From Luteimonas saliphila (GTDB taxonomy: Bacteria; Pseudomonadota; Gammaproteobacteria; Xanthomonadales; Xanthomonadaceae), in the NCBI RefSeq assembly GCF_016774335.1, contig NZ_JAETWA010000046.1, forward strand, positions 302,465 through 343,748: a stretch of 41,284 nt of DNA, written 5' to 3'. How positions within the stretch are numbered: the first letter of the stretch is position 1; each line of letters starts with the position of its first letter. The notes under the pieces are model-generated. The model did not search any database. It was not told the origin of the DNA and was given only the letters and a program-made list of their open reading frames with translations. Positions 9,087 to 16,440 of the stretch are shown here, piece after piece. The position numbers and the translations under genes are program-made.

Positions 9087-9986
9087 ATGGCCCAGGCCCA
9101 CGCCGACACCACCGCCCATCACGGCAGCGACCCGAACACCTACTACGTGCCGCACGGCAGCAGGTGGCCGGTGTTCGCGTCGGTCGCGCTGTTCGTGGCC
9201 ATGCTCGGCTTCGCCAGCTGGCTCAACGACGTGAGCTGGGGCAGGGCGGCGTTCTTCATCGGCGTCGCGGCGCTGGCGTTCATCCTGTTCAAGTGGTTCG
9301 CCGACGTGATCCTCGAATCGGTGTCGGGCTACTACAACAAGCAGGTCGACGTGTCGTTCCGCATGGGGATGGTGTGGTTCATCTTCTCCGAAGTGATGTT
9401 CTTCGCGGCGTTCTTCGGCGCGCTGTTCTACGCGCGCCAGTACGCGTTGCCGTGGCTGGGCGGCGCCGGCGACGGCGTGGCGACCAACTACCTGCTGTGG
9501 GACGGCTACAGCGCGGCCTGGCCGACAGCCGGCCCGGGCGAGGTCGGCGGCGCGTTCCAGACCATCCCTGCGTGGGGCCTGCCGCTGCTCAACACCCTGA
9601 TCCTGCTCACGTCCGGCGTCACCGTCACCATCGCCCACCACGCGCTCAAGGCCGGGCAGCGCACCCGGTTGCTGGTGTTCCTGGGGCTGACCGTGCTGCT
9701 GGGCTGCGTGTTCCTGTTCTTCCAGGCCGAGGAGTACATCCACGCCTACCGCGACCTCAACCTGACGCTCGGCTCGGGCATCTACGGTTCGACGTTCTTC
9801 ATGCTCACCGGCTTCCACGGCCTGCACGTCACGCTCGGCACGCTGATGCTGGCGATCATCTGGCTGCGCTGCGCCAAGGGCCACTTCACGAAGGAAAACC
9901 ACTTCGCGTTCGAGGCGGTGGCCTGGTACTGGCACTTCGTCGACGTGGTGTGGCTGGGGCTGTTCCTGTTCGTCTACGTGCTTTGA
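9087..9986 (+). CDS. ctaE: Cytochrome c oxidase subunit III
   Basis: 299 residues with seven membrane helices, the third core subunit of the oxidase. Typical stretches are FRMGMVWFIFSEVMFFAAFF (about 91-110), then HALKAGQRTRL, FFQAEEYIHAY and GFHGLHVTLGT, and the C-terminal AWYWHFVDVVWLGLFLFVY. It follows ctaG in the same operon. The last gene-dense stretch of the operon ends here with 236 bases of non-coding DNA that hold an inverted repeat. Confidence 0.97.
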   Translation: MAQAHADTTAHHGSDPNTYYVPHGSRWPVFASVALFVAMLGFASWLNDVSWGRAAFFIGVAALAFILFKWFADVILESVSGYYNKQVDVSFRMGMVWFIFSEVMFFAAFFGALFYARQYALPWLGGAGDGVATNYLLWDGYSAAWPTAGPGEVGGAFQTIPAWGLPLLNTLILLTSGVTVTIAHHALKAGQRTRLLVFLGLTVLLGCVFLFFQAEEYIHAYRDLNLTLGSGIYGSTFFMLTGFHGLHVTLGTLMLAIIWLRCAKGHFTKENHFAFEAVAWYWHFVDVVWLGLFLFVYVL

Positions 9987-10107
9987 AGCCGGAAGTCCGG
10001 AATCGGGAATCGGGATTCGGGAAAGCGGCCGAGCACGGGATCGCCCTCCAGGAGAGCGTCGGCATGCCGGCGCTTTCCGCTTTTCCGGCCCCGCGGTTCG
10101 CCTGGCC

Positions 10108-10184
10108 TGTCATTCCGAGCGTAGCGAGGAATCTACTGGCCGGAGCTGATGATGCAGGGATTCCTCACTGCGTTCGGAATGACA
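10108..10184. repeat. Long inverted repeat (REP/MITE-like) after ctaE
   Basis: Outer arms start with TGTCATTCCGAGCGTAGCGA and return as a near-complement ending in CGGAATGACA. Each arm is about 26 bases, around a spacer of about 25. It sits between convergent genes and would form a strong RNA hairpin, so it may end transcription from both sides. Elements with the TCATTCCGAGCG core are common dispersed repeats in many bacteria. Confidence 0.7.
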
Positions 10185-10222
10185 GTCGTGGCGACGGCGA
10201 TGGCCTGTTCCACCACGGCCGC

Positions 10223-10453
10223 TCAGGGATTGGGGTCGCGGCCCACGCCATGAAACTCGATCCAGCCCATGTAGTTGGCCAGCACCACGAGCCCGATCAG
10301 CGCCACCGACAGCGCAATGCGCTTGGTCAGCGCGTTCACCGTACGCTTGCTCTGGCCCTTGTCGACCAGCATGTAGTACAGGCCGGCGCCGAGGTTCCAC
10401 AGGATCAGCGCCAGAAAGGCGACGATCAGCAGGGTCTTGAGCGAATCGTTCAT
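10223..10453 (-). CDS. DUF2909-family twin-transmembrane protein
   Basis: 76 residues from the ATG at 10451-10453 (a GTG one codon earlier is possible). Two membrane helices (about 6-27 and 43-63) are joined by a basic loop (VDKGQSKRTVNALTKR), as in the DUF2909 family often found in oxidase clusters. Its job is unknown. It is the only gene of the oxidase block on the minus strand. Its start lies 65 bases from the proposed start of the SURF1 gene, so the two are divergently transcribed. Confidence 0.75.
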   Translation of the reverse strand: MNDSLKTLLIVAFLALILWNLGAGLYYMLVDKGQSKRTVNALTKRIALSVALIGLVVLANYMGWIEFHGVGRDPNP

Positions 10454-10518
10454 CACCGCCTCCGCAGGCGCAGCGCGCGCATGTGGCCGTCATTATCGCA
10501 GCCCGCGGGAGCTGCGGC

Positions 10519-11235
10519 GTGAGCCCGCGCACCACCCGCATCGCCGGCTGGGCGCTGGCGCTGCTGGCGATCGCCGCGTTCGCCTCGCTCGGCCGCTGGC
10601 AGCTCGCGCGCATGCACCAGAAGCAGGCGATGCTCGATGCGGTGGCGGCGACGCTTGACGCGCGCATCGCGCGGCCGCTGTCGGCCGCCGCCGACCCTGA
10701 CCGCGCACGCGACTACGACTGGGCGGCGGGCGAGGGCGGGTTCCTCCCGGGGCCCGCGGTGCTGCTCGACAACCAGCAACGCGACGGCCGCCCCGGCGTG
10801 CGCGTGTACCGGCTGTTCCAGCCGGTCGGCGCGGCCCCGTTGCTGGTGGAGCTGGGCTGGCTGCCGGTGCCGCCGGACCGTGCCATGCCGCAGGTGGCGC
10901 CGATCGAGGGCGTACAGCGCGTGCAGGGCCTGCTCGCGCCACCGCCTTCGGCGGGCCTGGCCGACGCGACGCCGACACCCACCGCGCACGGCGACCTGCT
11001 GGCGATCCGGCTCGACGGCGCGGCGCTGCCGTCCAGGCTCGGCGTGGACGCGCTGCCGCCGCGCGTGCTCAAGCTCGATCCCGCGCTCCCCCTGGGCCAT
11101 GCGCGCGACCTCGACGTGCTGCCCAATACCCTGCCTCCCGAAAAACACCTCGGTTACGCCGTGCAATGGTTCGGGCTCGCGCTCGCCGTGCTGGCGACCG
11201 CCCTGATCCTGACCTTCCGCCGGCGCCGCCGATGA
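10519..11235 (+). CDS. SURF1-family cytochrome oxidase assembly protein
   Basis: 238 residues from a GTG at 10519; a longer reading from GTG 10483 adds 12 residues. SURF1 helps place heme a into subunit I. Two membrane helices, near the N-terminus (WALALLAIAAFASLGRWQL) and the C-terminus (AVQWFGLALAVLATALIL), flank a periplasmic domain. The family's G-x-W-Q near the first helix and YAVQWFGLA at the end are both present. Its stop overlaps the start of the next gene (ATGA at 11232). Confidence 0.88.
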   Translation: MSPRTTRIAGWALALLAIAAFASLGRWQLARMHQKQAMLDAVAATLDARIARPLSAAADPDRARDYDWAAGEGGFLPGPAVLLDNQQRDGRPGVRVYRLFQPVGAAPLLVELGWLPVPPDRAMPQVAPIEGVQRVQGLLAPPPSAGLADATPTPTAHGDLLAIRLDGAALPSRLGVDALPPRVLKLDPALPLGHARDLDVLPNTLPPEKHLGYAVQWFGLALAVLATALILTFRRRRR

Positions 11236-11801
11236 ACGCTCCCGTCCCGCCACAGCAGCGCAACCGCAACCGCGGCATGCTGGTCCTGATCGTCGTCATC
11301 TTCCTCGGCAGCGCGGTCGTTGCCGGCGCGCTGCGGTTCTCCGGCTGGCGGCCCGCGGGGACGAAGAACCACGGGGAACTGCTCGACCCGCCCGGCGACC
11401 TGCGCGGGGTGGTGCCGCGCCTGCAGGGCGGCGGCGAGTACGCCTGGAATCCCGGCGAGCGCACCTGGCGCATCGCGCTCGCGCCGGCCGAGGGCTGCGG
11501 CGCACCCTGCGTGGACCTCTCGCGCCAGCTCGACACCGTGTGGCAACTGTTCGGCCATCGCGCCGACCACGTCCACATCCTCTGGATCGGCACGCCGCCC
11601 GATGGCGCAGTGCGCAATGCGGCCTGGCGCGAGATCGCGCCCGATCCGGCGCTGCTGGCCGCCCTGCCGCGGCGCGATGCCGCCGCCGGCACGCCGGTGT
11701 ACGTGATCGACCCGAACGGTTTCGTGATCCTGCGCTACGCGCCCGGTTTCGATCCGGGACACCTGCGCCAGGACATGGCCCGCCTGCTGAAGCTGAAATG
11801 A
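11232..11801 (+). CDS. SCO/thioredoxin-like membrane protein of the oxidase assembly operon
   Basis: 189 residues with one N-terminal membrane helix (about 16-36) and a periplasmic part. A CGAPC motif (C-x3-C) after LAPAEG, and YVIDPNGFVILRYAPGFDP near the end, resemble SCO1/SenC copper chaperones and their thioredoxin fold. The wider sequence is divergent, so it is SCO-like rather than a firm SCO. It is coupled by ATGA overlaps to SURF1 before it and to ctaA after it (11798-11801), which supports a role in making the CuA or heme centres. Confidence 0.6.
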   Translation: MNAPVPPQQRNRNRGMLVLIVVIFLGSAVVAGALRFSGWRPAGTKNHGELLDPPGDLRGVVPRLQGGGEYAWNPGERTWRIALAPAEGCGAPCVDLSRQLDTVWQLFGHRADHVHILWIGTPPDGAVRNAAWREIAPDPALLAALPRRDAAAGTPVYVIDPNGFVILRYAPGFDPGHLRQDMARLLKLK

Positions 11802-13021
11802 TGGCCACCCCGCTCCCCGCCCCGTCGCGTCCGCAGGTCTACCGCCACTTCCATCGCATCGCCTGGCTGGCGGTCGCGCTGACCTTCGGCGTGATCGTGT
11901 TCGGCGCCTTCGTGCGCCTGTCCGACGCCGGCCTGAGCTGCCCGGACTGGCCGACCTGCTACGGCCGCGCCGCCTGGCCGCAGGCCACGCAGGACGTGAG
12001 CGACCATGCCGCCAGCGCGATCCGCCCGTTCGAGACGGCCAAGGCCTGGCGCGAGCAGGTGCACCGCCACCTCGCCGCCACCCTCGGCGTGCTGGTGCTG
12101 GTGCTGGCGTTGCTGGCGGCGCGCCGGCGCAGGTTCGGCGTGGCCACCGTGCTGGTGGCGTCGGCGCTGGTGGCCGCCGCGATCCCGCTGTACATGCGCG
12201 GGCAGGTGCTGCCGGCGCTGCTGGTTGCCGGGCTCGGGGAGGCGTTGCTGCTGGTCGCGGCAATGCGCTGGTCGGGCATGGGTGGCACGGACGCGCGCGC
12301 GGGAGCAGCGCCGGATCTCGCGAACGTGGCGGCGTTGACCCTGGCGGTGGTGATCTTCCAGGCGCTGCTCGGCAAATGGACGGTGACGATGCTGCTCAAG
12401 CCGGTGATCGTCATGGGTCACCTGCTCGGCGGCATGCTCACCTTCTCGCTGCTGGCGTGGATGGCGTGGCGCGCGACCCACCTGCCGATCGTGCACGCCG
12501 ATGCCGCGCAGCTGCGCCGCTGGCTGCTGGCGGGGGTCGCCGCGCTCGGCGTGCAGATCGCCCTGGGCGGCTGGGTCAGCGCCAACTACGCCGCGCTCGC
12601 CTGCGGCGCCGGCGGCTGGATTACGGCGCAGCCGCACTACGCCGACTTCCCGAAGTGCGTCGGCCAGTGGTGGCCGCCGACCGACTTCCGCGAGGGCTTC
12701 GTGCTGTGGCGCGGCGTCGGCGTGGACTACGAGGGCGGCGTGCTCGACGGCGCCTCGCGCATCGCCATCCAGATGGCGCACCGGCTGTTCGCGATCGTGG
12801 CGGCGGCCATGCTGCTGGCGGCGTCGTGGCGCCTGGCGCGCATGCCCGGCCTGCGCGGCTGGGCGCTGCTGCTGGCGCTGCTCACGCTGATCCAGGTGCT
12901 GCTGGGCGTGCTCAACGTCAAGCTGTCGCTGCCGCTGCCGGTGGCGGTGATGCACAACGGCGGCGCCGCGCTGCTGCTGTTCGTGCTGGTGTCCCTGCTC
13001 GCGCGCCTGCGGCGGCCCTAG
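11798..13021 (+). CDS. ctaA: Heme A synthase (CtaA/COX15)
   Basis: 407 residues, eight membrane helices. It oxidises the C8 methyl of heme O to the formyl group of heme A, the cofactor of the aa3 oxidase. Family signatures are [22 protein letters not shown] (about 27-48), [14 protein letters not shown] with a heme-ligand His, and later QMAHRLFAI and [10 protein letters not shown] with further His ligands. The start is one of two tandem ATGs (11798, 11801), and the first overlaps the previous stop. Codon use and GC are like its neighbours. Confidence 0.95.
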   Translation: MMATPLPAPSRPQVYRHFHRIAWLAVALTFGVIVFGAFVRLSDAGLSCPDWPTCYGRAAWPQATQDVSDHAASAIRPFETAKAWREQVHRHLAATLGVLVLVLALLAARRRRFGVATVLVASALVAAAIPLYMRGQVLPALLVAGLGEALLLVAAMRWSGMGGTDARAGAAPDLANVAALTLAVVIFQALLGKWTVTMLLKPVIVMGHLLGGMLTFSLLAWMAWRATHLPIVHADAAQLRRWLLAGVAALGVQIALGGWVSANYAALACGAGGWITAQPHYADFPKCVGQWWPPTDFREGFVLWRGVGVDYEGGVLDGASRIAIQMAHRLFAIVAAAMLLAASWRLARMPGLRGWALLLALLTLIQVLLGVLNVKLSLPLPVAVMHNGGAALLLFVLVSLLARLRRP

Positions 13022-13286
13022 GACCGTCCCGGCCCGGCATGACGCACGAGACAATGCCTGCCTGGCGAACCACGCCGCGTACGGCGCGACGCCGCCAGGA
13101 CCCACCACACACAATGCCCGGGAGCCCGGATCCATCGCGCAGAACGCCAGGCCGGCAAAGCCGAGCATGCACAATGACCGGCTGGCAGGCACCTCCCTCC
13201 TGCCGCGCCCGGCTGCAGAAACCCCGCCCAGCGCCGACAATCGGACCCTGCTTCATGGCGGGCCGGCGCCCGCCCCACGGAGATCG
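13022..13286. promoter_or_regulatory. Spacer before ctaB with a 60-bp-spaced ACAATG motif
   Basis: 265 bases between ctaA and ctaB, unlike the overlaps elsewhere in the cluster. The word ACAATG begins at 13051, 13111 and 13171 (exactly 60 apart), each time followed by a C/G-rich stretch. A related GACAATCGG stands at 13236. The sequence between the words is not repeated. It could be a regulatory array or chance. Confidence 0.3.
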
Positions 13287-14225
13287 ATGAGTTCCTCCAG
13301 TTCCAACGACGTACGCCAGTACTGGGCGCTGACCAAGCCGCGCGTGGTGGCGCTGATCGTGTTCACCGCGCTGGTGGGCATGTTCCTGGCCGTGCCGGGA
13401 CTGCCGCCATGGCGGCCGACGGTGTTCGGCCTGCTCGGCATCTGGCTGGCGGCGGCGTCCGCGGCGGCGATCAACCACCTGATCGACCAGCGCATCGACA
13501 AGGTCATGGTCCGCACCGCCGACCGCCCGCTCGCCACCGGCGCGCTCAGGCCGGCGCAGGTGCTGGCGTTCGCGGTGGCGCTCGGCGCGCTGTCGATGGC
13601 GATCCTGATCGCGCTGGTGAACCCGCTCACCGCCGCGCTCACCTTCGCCTCGCTGATCGGCTATGCGGTGGTCTACACCGGCTTCCTCAAGCGCGCCACG
13701 CCGCAGAACATCGTCATCGGCGGCATCGCCGGCGCCGCGCCGCCGCTGCTGGGCTGGGCGGCGGTGACCAACATGCAGGGGCAATGGGACTGGGCGCACG
13801 CGCTGCTGCTGGTGCTGATCATCTTCGTGTGGACGCCACCGCACTTCTGGGCGCTGGCGATCTTCCGCCGCGACGACTACGCGCGCGCGCTGGTGCCGAT
13901 GCTGCCGGTGACCCATGGCGTGGAATACACGCGCTGGCAGATCCTGTTCTACACCGTGCTGCTGTGCGTGGTGACCCTGCTGCCGGTCGCGGTGGGCATG
14001 AGCGGGCTGTTCTACCTCGGCGGCGCGGTGGTGCTGGGCCTGGCGTTCCTCTGGTACGCGTGGCGGCTGCTCGACCCGCCGGACGAACTGTTCGCGATGA
14101 AGGTGTTCAACTACTCGGTGGTCTACCTGATGGCGCTGTTCGCCTTCCTGCTGGTCGACCACTGGCTGCTGCCGTGGCTGGACCCGGCGCCGATGCAGGC
14201 ATTCGAACTGCAGCGCGTCGACTGA
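13287..14225 (+). CDS. ctaB: Heme O synthase (protoheme IX farnesyltransferase)
   Basis: 312 residues, about nine membrane helices, UbiA superfamily. It transfers farnesyl from farnesyl diphosphate to heme B, giving heme O for CtaA. The first prenyl-diphosphate motif is [13 protein letters not shown] (N-x3-D-x3-D, about residue 63) followed by [10 protein letters not shown]. The second conserved region is [22 protein letters not shown]. The ATG at 13287 has a GGAG seven bases upstream. It closes the oxidase cluster, and repeats follow its stop. Confidence 0.96.
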   Translation: MSSSSSNDVRQYWALTKPRVVALIVFTALVGMFLAVPGLPPWRPTVFGLLGIWLAAASAAAINHLIDQRIDKVMVRTADRPLATGALRPAQVLAFAVALGALSMAILIALVNPLTAALTFASLIGYAVVYTGFLKRATPQNIVIGGIAGAAPPLLGWAAVTNMQGQWDWAHALLLVLIIFVWTPPHFWALAIFRRDDYARALVPMLPVTHGVEYTRWQILFYTVLLCVVTLLPVAVGMSGLFYLGGAVVLGLAFLWYAWRLLDPPDELFAMKVFNYSVVYLMALFAFLLVDHWLLPWLDPAPMQAFELQRVD

Positions 14226-14240
14226 CCGGTTTCCCGTCCT

Positions 14241-14510
14241 GTAGGAGCGCCTTCAGGCGCGACGGATGGCGAGGGCGCGCAGCGATGGTCGCGGCTGAAG
14301 CCGCTCCTACGACCGCTGCCCCCGCGATCGCCGCCCCTGTAGGAGCGCCTTCAGGCGCGACGGGAAGGCGACAGCGCGCAAGCGATGGTCGCGGCTGAAG
14401 CCGCTCCAGCGCGACAGCTGCCCCCACGATCGCCCCCCCGTAGGAGCGCCTTCAGGCGCGACGGATGGCGACGGCGCGCAAGCGATGGTCGCGGCTGAAG
14501 ACGCTCCAGC
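14241..14510. repeat. Three tandem REP-like palindromes
   Basis: Copies at 14241-14310, 14339-14410 and 14440-14510. Each opens with GTAGGAGCGCCTTCAGGCGC and closes with GGTCGCGGCTGAAGCCGCTC, so each folds into a hairpin with arms of about 25 bases. The third copy has a change (GAAGACGCTC) in its right arm, and copies two and three lose the last TAC. This is the widespread Xanthomonas/Pseudomonas type of repeat, here clustered after ctaB and facing the stop of the minus-strand gene at 14551. The whole 325-base gap 14226-14550 is taken up by it. Confidence 0.85.
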
Positions 14511-14550
14511 GGAGGGTGCGACAACGTCGCCCGGGTCCGATCGACGCGAA

Positions 14551-14937
14551 TCACGCCGGCCGCGCGCGCTCCGCCACTTCGGCCAGGGTCGCGGGCGTGA
14601 TCTCCCACCGTTCCGCGTCCTCGTACACGAACTCGGCGTGCAGCCTGCCGCCGGCGCGCCTGAGCTGGATCACGCACACCGTCCACGGCACCTTGTCGTC
14701 GGCGCGCGTGGCCTCGCGCAGTTCGTCCAGGCGCGCGCCGATGGTGTCGAGACCTGTCTGCGGCGTGGCCGCGCGTGGCGGCTCGCCATCGCGATAGCCG
14801 AAACCGCTGATCCGGCGCGCGCCATCGGCGTAGGAGGCGATCAGCGCGTAGCCGTCGAGGTCGTGCCCGGCGGTGGCGATGTCGCGCACCAGCAGTTCGC
14901 CGATGCCGCGGATCAGCGCGTCCTTGTCGGCGCTCAA
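14551..14937 (-). CDS. Putative immunity protein for the nuclease gene upstream (YezG-like)
   Basis: 128 residues, soluble, acidic. The C-terminal part (GRLHAEFVYEDAERWEIT) resembles the end of YezG/YeeF-type immunity proteins, and the rest is only loosely alike. It starts with a TTG that shares TTGA with the stop of the nuclease gene, so the pair should be translated together. A small acidic gene coupled behind a nuclease gene is the usual layout of a toxin and its immunity protein. The role is inferred mainly from this context. Confidence 0.5.
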   Translation of the reverse strand: MSADKDALIRGIGELLVRDIATAGHDLDGYALIASYADGARRISGFGYRDGEPPRAATPQTGLDTIGARLDELREATRADDKVPWTVCVIQLRRAGGRLHAEFVYEDAERWEITPATLAEVAERARPA

Positions 14938-16178
14938 GAGCGCATCCCGATCATCTCGTCCATCTCGTCGCGCGCGATGCGGTCGAACACCTGGCCGGCC
15001 TCGTTGTCGAACACGATCAGCTGCGGATCATAGACGGTGCTGCCGGTCGCCGGGTCGATCACCTCGTAGTCCACCCGCACCTGGTCCGGGCGCTGCACGT
15101 TCGCCGGACCCAGGGCGATCTCGATGCGCACGTCCATGCCCTCGGCCAGCCAGTCGGCCCATTCCTGCTCCAGGCCGGCGAACACGCGCTGGTTGAAGTG
15201 GCTCTCCTGCGGGAACATGTTGACCGGCCCATGGCCGTTGACGAAGCGGTAGGCGATGATGTGGCCCACGTCGTCGCCGCTGCCCTTCATGTCGTTGTCC
15301 GTGCGGAAGCGGCTCTGCGCATTGCCCTCGATGCGGTCGGAATCGCGGCCGCCGCTGCCCGGCTCCCAGGTCAGGGTGGCGTCGGCCGAGACCGGGCGGC
15401 CTTCGGCGTCGAGCGTCCAAACCACTTCATTGGTCTCGCCACTGCCGATCTGGGTCACGATGCCGGTGATTTCCGGGCCCTCGACGTCCTCGACAATGCG
15501 CACGCTGCCATCGGGCACGGTGCCGTCGAGCAGCATGCGGCTGTAGCCGGCGCGGTCGGCGCCCGCCGGGTCGTCGAGCATCGCGGTATGGCGGGTGAAA
15601 TCCTCTCGCTGCGCCGGATACGACGCCGGTCCGCCGTCGCGCGGCGCATCGAACAGCCGGTTGTCGCCGGTCATCACCCGCAGCTCGCCGTCCTCGGTCA
15701 TTTCCAGCGACAGCCGCAGCTCGTCGATCGAGGCGAGGTCGTTGGCATCGGCCAGCGCGCGGAACGAGGCTTCGAGCGCGGTGCCGGCGTAATCGCGGCC
15801 GAACACCTCGATCCGCGTGCGCGGCGGGATCGTCGCCGGGTCGAAGGGATTGACCTCGCGCAGCTGCGCAGGCGACGCATTCTCGTTGCGGATGGTGACG
15901 TCGTAGCGCACCGGCACGGTCTGCGCCTCGACGCCCGGCGCCGACACCTGCATCTCGCCGGAGGCCGAGTAGGTGGTATTCCACTGCTGCGTGTTCTCGC
16001 CGGTGATGCGCAGCGAGGCCGGATCCAGCTTGAACCCGACCTCGGCCGGGTCGGCGGCGAGCAGCGCGGGATCGAACCCCGGCGCCTGGCCGGCATCGGG
16101 GCGCAGCGCGGGCAGGCCGGGCCACTGGAACACCGGCGGCGGCAGCGGGGGCGGGAGGCGGGTCGTCTCGTAGCTCAT
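14934..16178 (-). CDS. Putative secreted toxin with C-terminal DNA/RNA non-specific endonuclease domain
   Basis: 414 residues from ATG 16176-16178 (another ATG at 16193 adds five). The N-terminus is Pro-rich (RLPPPLPPPVFQWPGLP) with no signal peptide. Residues about 60-260 are a beta-rich part of no known family to me. The last 130 residues fit the Endonuclea_NS_2 family: DVGHIIAYRF with the likely catalytic His, then NMFPQESHFNQRVF and LEQEWADWLAEGMDVRIEI, and a C-terminal tail. Such domains are effector modules of polymorphic toxins. No VgrG, PAAR, Rhs or two-partner gene is beside it, so the delivery route is open. Confidence 0.65.
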   Translation of the reverse strand: MSYETTRLPPPLPPPVFQWPGLPALRPDAGQAPGFDPALLAADPAEVGFKLDPASLRITGENTQQWNTTYSASGEMQVSAPGVEAQTVPVRYDVTIRNENASPAQLREVNPFDPATIPPRTRIEVFGRDYAGTALEASFRALADANDLASIDELRLSLEMTEDGELRVMTGDNRLFDAPRDGGPASYPAQREDFTRHTAMLDDPAGADRAGYSRMLLDGTVPDGSVRIVEDVEGPEITGIVTQIGSGETNEVVWTLDAEGRPVSADATLTWEPGSGGRDSDRIEGNAQSRFRTDNDMKGSGDDVGHIIAYRFVNGHGPVNMFPQESHFNQRVFAGLEQEWADWLAEGMDVRIEIALGPANVQRPDQVRVDYEVIDPATGSTVYDPQLIVFDNEAGQVFDRIARDEMDEMIGMRS

Positions 16179-16440
16179 GCGCGGGCCGGGCATCCGGTGC
16201 CGTACGGCACCCTCGGGAGCGCAGGTTACCCGGGGGCCGCCGGCGGCAACATTGGGGAAAACCCGGGGGCCGCGGCGGCACGCCCGGCCGCGCAGGCGCC
16301 CGGAGCCACCCCGTGCCTATGCCGTCTGCCCGATGTCCGTGGCGAACCGGGGGTCATCCCCCCGCGCCTATACTCTGCAGTCCGAACCGCGCCACTGCCG
16401 TGCCCGCATCCCGAGCGGCGCAGGCGCGGTCGATCACCGG

